A DNA stretch of 8,411 nucleotides from Phycisphaerales bacterium (GTDB lineage: Bacteria > Planctomycetota > Phycisphaerae > Phycisphaerales > SM1A02). Below are positions 1-6,204 of this stretch, one piece after another (the first letter of the stretch is position 1; each line of letters starts with the position of its first letter). The stretch is from the NCBI GenBank assembly GCA_018882625.1, contig VERO01000088.1, positions 1 through 8,411 of the forward strand, read 5' to 3'. The notes under the pieces are model-generated. The model did not search any database, was not told the origin of the DNA, and saw nothing but the letters and a program-made list of their open reading frames with translations. Made by a program: the position numbers and the translations under genes.

Positions 1-1
1 C

Positions 2-79
2 TCGCGTACCTTGCGCAGCGCGACCATGATGCAGCGCCTTACGCACCTCCTGCACCAGTGCCGCAACCGGGAGCGATGA
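2..79 (+). CDS. possible 3' end of an upstream gene (partial)
   Basis: The first 83 bases probably hold the end of a gene that begins outside the window. Two + frames stay open to a stop just before the next gene. The frame ending at TGA 77-79 has G or C at the third position in 22 of 25 codons, as in the clear genes here, and encodes a basic tail ending in RNRER. The other frame ends at TGA 85-87, in a 4-base ATGA overlap with the next start. That arrangement is typical of coupled operon genes, but only 15 of its 28 third positions are G or C, and its tail is Pro/Ala-rich. I prefer the first frame on codon grounds. A minus-strand gene starting at 27 (MVALRKVRE, running off the left edge) cannot be excluded. 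No product can be named. Confidence 0.35.
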   Translation, partial: SRTLRSATMMQRLTHLLHQCRNRER

Positions 80-83
80 ACAC

Positions 84-941
84 ATGAGCGCACACGCAGA
101 TCCAGTCACGGCAGGCGAGCGGCTCGACGCCGCCGCAGGCGACCCCGAGTGCATGGTGGGCATGTCCAGCTCGCGCGGGACGCGGCCCTCAGGCGCGCTG
201 TGGTGCGGCGTGGCGCTGGTGCTGACGTCCGCCGTATGGCTGCTGCTGAGCTTCTTCCCGGAGTCCAGGATCAACCACGTCCTCACGCGGTCGTGGACCA
301 ATTTCGCGAGCATCGGATTCGCGTTCTGGTGCCTGCTCATCCTGTTCGTGAAGCTGGCGAAGATCAGGATCCAGCGGCGTGCGCTGAAGGTGGCCGGCAT
401 CTTCCCCGCTCGCAGCGACTGGGTCCTCTCGCCGGGCACCGCCCCCGAGGTGCTGCAGCGGATCCGCGCGAAGGTGGATCGCCCACGCGAGTTCACGCTC
501 TTCAACCGCGTCTGGGTCGCGCTCTCCAACCTCGGCAACATCGGCGAGGCACGCGATGTGGGTGTGGTGCTCGATTCGCAGGCGCACTCGGACTCCGCGC
601 AGGTGGATGCCGGGTACACAGCGCTGCGCGTGCTGATCTGGACGATCCCGGTCATGGGCTTCATCGGCACCGTCATCGGGCTCGGGCAGGCGATCGGCGC
701 GTTCCAGAACGTCCTCGACGTGAGCGCGGGGGAGTCCGCATCGAGCGTAAAGGACCGCCTTGGCCCCGTGATGTCCGGACTCGCCACCAAGTTCGACACG
801 ACCTTGGTCGCGCTTCTGGCGACCGTCGTGGTGCAGCTGCTCACCACCTGGGTGTACTCGCTCGAGGAGGATTTCCTCGCGGATGTGCAGGCGTACTGCC
901 ACGAGAACATCGTGGCGCGGCTCAAGCTCGTCGACTGGTGA
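84..941 (+). CDS. MotA/TolQ/ExbB-family proton channel protein
   Basis: This 285-residue integral membrane protein matches the channel subunit of MotA/TolQ/ExbB-type stators, which assemble as pentamers around an ExbD/TolR/MotB-type partner and couple ion flow to mechanical work. Four hydrophobic segments are visible, at about residues 38-58, 73-92, 180-208 and 236-258. The family core is the last two: TM3 carries GFIGTVIGLGQAIGAF (192-207), and TM4 follows LGPVMSGLATKFDTT (226-240), with the paired Thr typical of the pore-facing helix. The loop of about 85 residues between TM2 and TM3 is the expected cytoplasmic domain. The first 35 residues are hydrophilic and not recognised. The ATG at 84 is preceded by GGGAG at 69-73. 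Met24 and Met27 are alternative starts with weaker ribosome sites. The next gene begins 26 bp downstream and encodes the expected partner type. At 285 residues it lacks the long cytoplasmic tail of ZorA. Family assignment is firm; the process it powers is unknown. Confidence 0.87.
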   Translation: MSAHADPVTAGERLDAAAGDPECMVGMSSSRGTRPSGALWCGVALVLTSAVWLLLSFFPESRINHVLTRSWTNFASIGFAFWCLLILFVKLAKIRIQRRALKVAGIFPARSDWVLSPGTAPEVLQRIRAKVDRPREFTLFNRVWVALSNLGNIGEARDVGVVLDSQAHSDSAQVDAGYTALRVLIWTIPVMGFIGTVIGLGQAIGAFQNVLDVSAGESASSVKDRLGPVMSGLATKFDTTLVALLATVVVQLLTTWVYSLEEDFLADVQAYCHENIVARLKLVDW

Positions 942-956
942 GCCGCTGCGGCGGCG

Positions 957-961
957 AGGAG
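957..961 (+). promoter_or_regulatory. ribosome binding site of the tandem ExbD-like gene
   Basis: AGGAG lies 6 bases before the ATG at 968 and after the stop of the channel gene at 941. It fixes the start of the second gene and supports translation of both genes from one transcript. Confidence 0.75.
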
Positions 962-967
962 TGACCG

Positions 968-2734
968 ATGGCCGGAACCGAGCTGAAGCAGAGCAAGGAT
1001 GCGCCGCTCTCCTTCTTCTCCTTCCAGGACATCATCGCGAGCGTGACGGCCCTGCTGGTGCTGATCACGCTCGTGATCGCGCTGGACCCGCTGGGGGACG
1101 AGGTGTCGCTGCGCAAGCGATCCGCGCCGGCGCCGATGTCGCAGGAGGGCCGCGCCGAACAGGCCCGGGTCAGGCTCGAGTCGGCCACGTCCGCCATCGC
1201 GCAAGCCAGGCAGGCGCTTCAGGAGAGGCAGGCCCAGCCGAACGTGACCGCGGATCTCGTGGCGCGCATGGACCGCCTGATCGGCCCGGATCGCGATGGC
1301 GTCGCCGCTCTGGAGCAGGTTGCCGCCAAGGGCGATGCGGAGCTGCGCGCCGTCGAGGACCGGCTCCTGGTGGTGCAGACCGAGACGAAGGACACTGAGC
1401 GCGAGATCGTGAAGTCGCTCGATGCGGAGCGAGATCGCATCATGCGCTCGCGCGTGCGGGTGTTCAAGGGTCCGCCGGAGACCCTCAAGCCTCTGCTGCT
1501 GGAGCTGCGTCCGGACGCCGTCGTGGTGGGCACGCTCAATGACAGCAATGTGCCTGTGGAGCTGGCGCGGTGCGACGGTTCGGGCAAGGACCTGACGGAC
1601 TGCATCGCCAGGCTGATCGAAGCTCATCCCAGGCAGCAGTGGTACGGGCTGCTCGTGGTGTGGGCTGACGGGCTCGAACGCTTCCGTGACCTGCGCGCGG
1701 CCTTCATCGGACGCGGGTACCAGGTCGGATGGCAGATCTGGGATGGGGCTGGCGGCGGGTTCTTCGAGCATCCGGACGACCCGTGGCCCGAGCCGGCACA
1801 GCCCGCGGCGCCGCCGGATGCCGCAGCGCCACCCGCAGGACCGCAGGCCTCTGCGCCGCAACTGCCCGAGGTGCCCCACCCGTGGCCGCTCACGATCCCG
1901 GCATCGGTGGCGACCTTGGCGCGGGTGCACCGACGCGGCCGCAAGGGTGGCTCGATCGGCACAGACCCGTTCGGGCTCTTCCTCGACGCGCTGTGCAACA
2001 CGCTCGGCGTCGTGATGCTGCTCCTGATGATGCTGCTCATCTTCTCGAAGGACGAGAGCGCGACGCGCGATCCGATGCTGGCCTCCGCCGAGGCCGCCGA
2101 GAGCGAGCGGATGGCGATCGATGCGGAGCGCGAGCTCCAGGGGCTGCTTGATGCGCTGTCGAAGCTCCCGCCTGCCGGCGATCCCGCGCTGGTGGAGCGG
2201 TGGAATGCGCTGCTTGCGGAAGGCGAGCGGCTTCGCTCGCGGAATGTGGCGCTGCAGGACTCGATCAGCCAGCTCCGCGAGACGCTTGAGGCGCGCAGGA
2301 AGGAGCTTGAGGAGTCCGAGGCGCGCAAGCGAGTCGTGGATGCCCAGTTCGCCGAACTTGCCGGGCGTTCGCCGGTCACGCCGGACTTCATCAGGCTGTC
2401 GCGATTCAGGCCGGATCCTCGAAGGCCATTCACGCTCGGCGTCGCATTCGGCCAGGTCTCGGAGCTTGTCGTGCACCCGGCGATCGGTGCGGGAGCGCCT
2501 ACGCAAGGCATGCCGCTTGTCACCGATGCGGAAGCCGACGCTGCGATCGACAAGATCCTGGAGGGCAGTTCGCCCTCAATGGTTCGCCTTGAGATCGCGG
2601 TATGGTCCGACTCCTTCCCCGAGTACAAGCGCCTTGAACGCCGACTCGTGGAGCGTGGCTATGCGATGAACCCCATTCCCATCAAGGTCGGCGATCGGGT
2701 GGGCTTTGTCGCCGGGCAGGGCGGAGTCCAGTGA
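968..2734 (+). CDS. tandem ExbD/TolR-like protein: two membrane-coil-globular units in one chain
   Basis: This 588-residue protein is the likely partner of the channel protein 26 bp upstream. It is built from two similar units. Unit 1 has a membrane helix (about 19-40) opened by FSFQD with Asp21, a charged helical stretch (about 60-160) likely to be a coiled coil, and an alpha/beta region containing LLVVWADG (228-235) and RGY (249-251). A Pro/Ala-rich linker (about 265-310) follows. Unit 2 has a helix (about 336-360) opened by LFLD with Asp340, a coil (about 372-462), and a domain with LEIAVWSD (541-548) and RGY (563-565). Asp-to-Trp distances are 211 and 206 residues. In ExbD/TolR/MotB an Asp at the start of the single helix binds the proton, so Asp21 and Asp340 are the candidate equivalents. 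ExbD itself is about 140 residues, so each unit here is larger. The basic run RVHRRGRKGG just before helix 2 makes the topology uncertain. The 3' end overlaps the convergent transporter gene. The duplication is visible directly; the ExbD-like assignment is inference. Confidence 0.75.
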   Translation: MAGTELKQSKDAPLSFFSFQDIIASVTALLVLITLVIALDPLGDEVSLRKRSAPAPMSQEGRAEQARVRLESATSAIAQARQALQERQAQPNVTADLVARMDRLIGPDRDGVAALEQVAAKGDAELRAVEDRLLVVQTETKDTEREIVKSLDAERDRIMRSRVRVFKGPPETLKPLLLELRPDAVVVGTLNDSNVPVELARCDGSGKDLTDCIARLIEAHPRQQWYGLLVVWADGLERFRDLRAAFIGRGYQVGWQIWDGAGGGFFEHPDDPWPEPAQPAAPPDAAAPPAGPQASAPQLPEVPHPWPLTIPASVATLARVHRRGRKGGSIGTDPFGLFLDALCNTLGVVMLLLMMLLIFSKDESATRDPMLASAEAAESERMAIDAERELQGLLDALSKLPPAGDPALVERWNALLAEGERLRSRNVALQDSISQLRETLEARRKELEESEARKRVVDAQFAELAGRSPVTPDFIRLSRFRPDPRRPFTLGVAFGQVSELVVHPAIGAGAPTQGMPLVTDAEADAAIDKILEGSSPSMVRLEIAVWSDSFPEYKRLERRLVERGYAMNPIPIKVGDRVGFVAGQGGVQ

Positions 2735-3704
2735 CGGTTGCGATCAGCGCGCCAGCGAACATCAGCCCGGCGCCGAGCCACTTCTGGCGGTCGAAGCCCT
2801 CGCTCAGGAAGATGCTGCCGCTGAGCTCGGCGAAGACGCTTTCAAGCGAGAGGATGATGGCCGCGTGCGCCGGTGGCGCGACACCCTGGGCGACGACCTG
2901 CAGCGTGAACGCCAGCGCGATCGCGAAGATGCCGCTGAAGATGATGGGCCACATCCCGGCGTGAAGCATCTCGAGCGTCGGCTCCTCGAGCGCAATCGAG
3001 AACGTGGCGCTCGCGAGCGCCGTGCACACGAACTGGATGAACGAGACGCCGAATGCGTCCGCGCGGTGCGCGGCCCACCCGATGACGTGCACATGAAAGG
3101 CCCATGCGACCGCGCACCCGAGCACGAGCAGCTCGCCGCGCGAGAGGTGGATGGGGATCCAGCGGGAGAGATCTGTGGCGGGCGCGCCGCCAGTTGCACC
3201 GGAGAGCGCGGCACTGCCTGCGGCCGCGGCATCGGAGAGTGCTGCGGCGTCGGGCGCCGGCGGTGTGCCCAGGATCCAAAGCCCCGCGAGCGCGCAGGCG
3301 GCGCCGATCCACACACGCGCGCCGGCGCGTTGGCCAAGCGCGATGCCGATGATTGGCGTCCAGATGACATACGTGCCGGTGATGAAGCCTGCGGTGCCCG
3401 CCGTGACGGTCGACATCGCCGCCTGCTGGAGGCTGCTGGCGATGGCCATGGCCAGCCCGGCCGCGATGCCGCCGGCGATGGCTGGGAAGGAGAACGCGCC
3501 GCGGCGGCCGATCAGCATCGGCACCAGGCACAGCGTGCCGACCGCGAAACGGGCCGCATTGAAGGTGAACGGCGTGTCACCCATGTCGCGCGCGGCAATG
3601 CGCTGCGCGACGAATCCCACGCCCCAGATCAGCGCCGTGAAGAGCAGGAGCCCGTCCGCAGCGGGCACGGAGAGTCGTGCGGTGGCGCTGCGATGCTCGG
3701 GCAT
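2682..3704 (-). CDS. EamA/DMT-superfamily transporter
   Basis: This 340-residue protein is an inner-membrane carrier of the drug/metabolite transporter superfamily, made of two EamA repeats of five helices each. About ten hydrophobic segments fit, near residues 17-35, 48-65, 72-92, 101-123, 129-146, 190-210, 217-237, 250-270, 279-300 and 308-326. Family hallmarks are the start of repeat 1 (ALIWGVGFVAQ, 24-34), the block TAGTAGFITGTYV (101-113), and LESVFAELSG (287-296) in repeat 2. The two repeats are joined by an Ala/Gly/Ser-rich loop (about 148-180) that is longer than usual. The ATG lies 9 bp after the stop of the membrane protein gene, so this is probably the last gene of the PadR operon, although no good ribosome site is visible. 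The last 17 codons overlap the convergent tandem ExbD-like gene. Substrate cannot be predicted; exporters of amino acids or metabolites are common in the family. Confidence 0.92.
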   Translation of the reverse strand: MPEHRSATARLSVPAADGLLLFTALIWGVGFVAQRIAARDMGDTPFTFNAARFAVGTLCLVPMLIGRRGAFSFPAIAGGIAAGLAMAIASSLQQAAMSTVTAGTAGFITGTYVIWTPIIGIALGQRAGARVWIGAACALAGLWILGTPPAPDAAALSDAAAAGSAALSGATGGAPATDLSRWIPIHLSRGELLVLGCAVAWAFHVHVIGWAAHRADAFGVSFIQFVCTALASATFSIALEEPTLEMLHAGMWPIIFSGIFAIALAFTLQVVAQGVAPPAHAAIILSLESVFAELSGSIFLSEGFDRQKWLGAGLMFAGALIATVTGLRPARRQSPPDRRP

Positions 3705-3713
3705 CGCGCGAGT

Positions 3714-5744
3714 CTAGGGATTCGCAGGTCGCGCGATCGTGAGTCGGCTGGGACCGGTCGCGCCGGAGCCCCACCACACCAGTGCGCAGTCGCCCTGATG
3801 CCAACGTGCGACGCCGGGTAGCTCGCCGACCTCGAAGAAGCTGGCGATATCCGCGATCGACTGCCGTGGATCGGGCGCCAGGTCCTTCGGGAGTCCTTCC
3901 CTGCGGCCGCCGAACTCAGTCTGGCGCAGGTCGGGCGTAGCCAGGTCCATGGCGAGCAGCCGCAGGGTGTCGCCCGCTGGCACCACCTCAAGGTCTGCGA
4001 TGCGCGGACTCGGCGGCAGGCGAGCGGCATCGTCGCGCTCATCCCCGCCTGAATCCCAGATGAGCGGCCTGCCGTCCAGAATCGCGTACTGCCACGGCGA
4101 CACGCGGTCGAGCCATCGGCCAAGGTCGATACCAACGAATGCGCGCAGCTCGTCGAGCGACTCCGGGAACCGCCCGCGGGCGCGCTGGAACTGCTCGATG
4201 CCGATGGCTGCCTGCGCAATCTCGCGCGTCCGCTGGAGTCGCCATCGCTGGAGGGCGGTGTTGCCGAGGGCAGGCATGAGCATGGCCGGAAACGGATTGC
4301 GGATGCGGTCGATGGCACCGATCTCGCGGTCGAGCGCCGTCGCCGCATCGCGGGCATCCTCGAGCGAGTCGCTCTGGCATGCCGCAGCGAGCGCGTCGTA
4401 CATGCGATCGACCGAACGCTGGACGTCGCGTCGGTTGGCGGTGCCGAATGACATCAGCGGGCCAAGGGCCAGTTCCATCAGTTCAGGGGAGTCCGCAGAG
4501 CCATGCCCTGGACCATCGCTGGAGGTGCCCGCCGCGGCGATGAGCGCAGACAGCGCGCCCGGGATCGCCACCCCACCGCCTGAGCCATCACTGGTGTAGC
4601 AGCGCTGGATGTGGTCATGGAACATCAGGCGCTCGCCTTCGAGGCCGCGGCCCATGCCATCATCAGTGCGCGCAAGGACCGACCGCAGTTCCGCGAGCTG
4701 CGCATCGGAGAACGCCGAACCGTGGTTCTCGATGGCCGACACGATGGTGGATGCCATCATGATCCGCACTGAGGCGGACACGAGCGCACCAACGATGAAG
4801 ACGGGTTCGCTCGCATGGCCGCACATCGAGTCCATCGCCCGGATGCACTCCATGAAGCGCGTCGTGTCGCCATCGCGTGCCGCCATCGCAGCATCCACGC
4901 TGACGCATTGGGCTGCGTTGCGGATCATGCGGAGCTGGGGGAGGATGATCCACAGCATTGGGGACTGCGCCGATTCAGGGCTGCGAGCGCGCTCGATGGC
5001 CTCCTGCTCGAGCGTGCTGGCGTCCGGCAAGCCCAGGAGTGTCGCGAGAAGGCGCATGTCGGGGGTGTCGCGGATCGCCAGTGGCACACCGATCACAGGC
5101 GTCGCCGGCAGCGTGCGCAGCGCATCGAGCCGGGCGCGGTTCGCGTCAATCCAGCGGCGCACGCGAGCTTCGGCATCAGGGTCGAAGGCCACACGCGGGA
5201 GCAGGGTCAGCACCGCACTCCGTTCCTTCTCGGCGTCCCCCTTCGTGAGCGCCTCAGTCCCATCCGGACCGGCGAGCGCGCGCACATAGGTGGGGATGGC
5301 GGAGCCCTCTGGCCCGACGGCTGGCATCCGCCTCTGCGCTTCGGCGACGAAGTCGAAGGTGATGGTGGGCGTGCGGGTGGAGAGCCAGATCGCCGCGAGG
5401 ACGTACGCGACGAGCAGCGCAGCCATGGATGCACCGAGTCCTCGCAGCGCAAGGCGCATCGCACGGTCGGCCGGGGAACGCTTCGCGATGGCGCCGTGCC
5501 GAAGCCGTCGCGCGGTCGCACGCGGATCGCCAAAGTCGCGGACCAACGAGGCGGCATCTGCACCGCGCGCGAGACCCTCGGCAAAGTGCGACGCCAGTTC
5601 GGCCGCGATGTCGATCTGCTCGTGATGTCGGAGCCGCGTGCGCCGGACGACGGAGCCGATGAGCGATGCGATCTCCGCCGGCAGCTCGCGCCGCGCGATG
5701 ATGGCGCGAACCGCTCGCGTGGTTGCTCCTGGCGTCAGCAGCAT
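3714..5744 (-). CDS. PadR-linked membrane protein: HAAS-like domain, one TM, large helical ectodomain
   Basis: This 676-residue protein has three parts. Residues 20-85 are helical and contain AAELASHFAEGLARG (47-61) and RDFGDPRATARRLR (69-82), the pattern of HAAS/permease-prefix domains that typically sit in genes next to PadR regulators. One membrane helix follows at about 102-121. The remaining 550 or so residues should be extracytoplasmic and mainly helical. Within them, 268-323 align without gaps to residues 140-195 of the exported protein encoded at 6205-8295 (R275, G292-D293, H310, LVS 321-323), and both share an N-x-F-x-A-M-x-M-P-A-L motif (483-493). GRFPESLDEL (524-533) followed by WQY and WDSGGDERDD recalls the C-terminal part of pseudopilin-like planctomycete proteins. 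The frame could start at 5816, but the ATG at 5744 is chosen because it has GGAG 5 bases upstream and overlaps the PadR stop by only 10 bp. The ectodomain's function is unknown. A sensor or effector coupled to PadR is inference. Confidence 0.8.
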   Translation of the reverse strand: MLLTPGATTRAVRAIIARRELPAEIASLIGSVVRRTRLRHHEQIDIAAELASHFAEGLARGADAASLVRDFGDPRATARRLRHGAIAKRSPADRAMRLALRGLGASMAALLVAYVLAAIWLSTRTPTITFDFVAEAQRRMPAVGPEGSAIPTYVRALAGPDGTEALTKGDAEKERSAVLTLLPRVAFDPDAEARVRRWIDANRARLDALRTLPATPVIGVPLAIRDTPDMRLLATLLGLPDASTLEQEAIERARSPESAQSPMLWIILPQLRMIRNAAQCVSVDAAMAARDGDTTRFMECIRAMDSMCGHASEPVFIVGALVSASVRIMMASTIVSAIENHGSAFSDAQLAELRSVLARTDDGMGRGLEGERLMFHDHIQRCYTSDGSGGGVAIPGALSALIAAAGTSSDGPGHGSADSPELMELALGPLMSFGTANRRDVQRSVDRMYDALAAACQSDSLEDARDAATALDREIGAIDRIRNPFPAMLMPALGNTALQRWRLQRTREIAQAAIGIEQFQRARGRFPESLDELRAFVGIDLGRWLDRVSPWQYAILDGRPLIWDSGGDERDDAARLPPSPRIADLEVVPAGDTLRLLAMDLATPDLRQTEFGGRREGLPKDLAPDPRQSIADIASFFEVGELPGVARWHQGDCALVWWGSGATGPSRLTIARPANP

Positions 5745-6094
5745 GCGGTCTCCAGGCGGGCGAACGCCAGACGCCCAAGTCCGAGCGCCTCCATCGCGGC
5801 GGTGACGCTCTTCCACTGGTCGGAATCGGCGGCTAAGCGCTTCCGGCCAGCGGCCGTGAGCGCGTAGTACTTGCGCGCCCGCGCGCCGCTCTCGTCCCAG
5901 CGCGAGCGCACGAGTCCCTTGCCCTCGAGGTTGTAGAGCATGGGATACACGGTCGACTGCTCCAGGTGCAGCGCGTCGCCTGGCGTCTTCGCGAGCGCCT
6001 CGACGATCGCGTAGCCGTAGAGCTCGCCGCGCTCAAGCACCTTGAGCACCGCCAGCATGCCCGCGCCTCGGATGAACTGGTCGTCAACAGCCAT
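5735..6094 (-). CDS. PadR-family transcriptional regulator
   Basis: This 119-residue winged-helix DNA-binding protein is of normal length for the short PadR subfamily, which acts as dimeric repressors, often of its own gene. Visible signatures are ELYGYAIVEAL (24-34), the recognition-helix region STVYPMLYNLEGKGLV (47-62), and the wing GARARKYYALTAAGRKRL (70-87). A short C-terminal helix (about 92-115) should form the dimer interface. The ATG at 6094 is supported by AGGAG 7 bases upstream. The gene ends within the start of the HAAS-like membrane protein gene, sharing ATGCTGCTGA, so the two are almost certainly translated together. A strong promoter overlapped by a palindrome lies just upstream and suggests autorepression. 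The last residues (ETACC) are unusual in ending with two Cys. Confidence 0.95.
   Translation of the reverse strand: MAVDDQFIRGAGMLAVLKVLERGELYGYAIVEALAKTPGDALHLEQSTVYPMLYNLEGKGLVRSRWDESGARARKYYALTAAGRKRLAADSDQWKSVTAAMEALGLGRLAFARLETACC
5750..5753 (-). promoter_or_regulatory. ribosome binding site deciding the start of the HAAS-like membrane protein
   Basis: GGAG on the minus strand lies 5 bases before the ATG at 5744 and inside the end of the PadR gene. It supports this start over the in-frame ATG at 5816, which would force an 82-base overlap and add 24 residues that do not resemble the HAAS-like domain. Confidence 0.65.
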
Positions 6095-6101
6095 GTGGGA
6101 T

Positions 6102-6106
6102 CTCCT
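6102..6106 (-). promoter_or_regulatory. ribosome binding site of the PadR gene
   Basis: AGGAG on the minus strand with a 7-base spacer to the ATG at 6094. It confirms Met1 rather than the internal Met13 as the start. Confidence 0.75.
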
Positions 6107-6127
6107 GGCGCCTCATGTGTGTGCCGC

Positions 6128-6148
6128 ATACTATGTGACGCAAAGTAT
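6128..6148. promoter_or_regulatory. candidate PadR operator (21-bp imperfect palindrome)
   Basis: A palindrome centred on base 6138 has outer arms ATACT and AGTAT. In all, 8 of its 10 base pairs match, the two mismatches being the sixth and ninth pairs counted from the outside. It covers the -10 element and spacer of the PadR promoter, so a bound dimer would block RNA polymerase. It is also 57 bases upstream of the divergent exported-protein gene and could control both directions. PadR proteins usually bind such palindromes in their own promoters; that this one is bound is inference. Confidence 0.5.
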
Positions 6149-6157
6149 CAAAGTCAA
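6128..6157 (-). promoter_or_regulatory. sigma70-type promoter of the PadR operon
   Basis: On the minus strand TTGACT (6157-6152) is followed, after 18 bases, by TAGTAT (6133-6128). These match the consensus -35 at 5 of 6 and the -10 at 4 of 6 positions, in an AT-rich island inside otherwise GC-rich DNA. Transcription would start near 6121, giving a leader of about 27 bases that includes the AGGAG of the PadR gene. The -10 element and part of the spacer lie inside a palindrome. Confidence 0.6.
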
Positions 6158-6204
6158 GTGCGGCGCCTTGCGTTGGACTGTGGAGCCTGCCGTACGCTTC
6201 AGGG

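Noticed and set aside
1624..2628. 334-residue open frame on the minus strand
   Set aside because: It is a shadow of the tandem ExbD-like gene. The translation is Ser/Arg-rich with no domain, and the + frame has clear membrane helices and repeats.
84..2734. Zorya-type (ZorA/ZorB) anti-phage module
   Set aside because: The channel protein lacks the long ZorA cytoplasmic tail, the partner shows no OmpA/peptidoglycan-binding motif that I can see, and no helicase or nuclease gene follows: the next gene is a convergent transporter.
5745..5816. Upstream start extending the HAAS-like membrane protein by 24 residues
   Set aside because: It would overlap PadR by 82 bases and lacks the well-placed ribosome site found at 5744.
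6107..6168. Paired GGCGCCT elements at 6107-6113 and 6162-6168 as a stem or terminator
   Set aside because: GGCGCC is self-complementary and frequent in GC-rich DNA. No T-run or stable long stem accompanies it.
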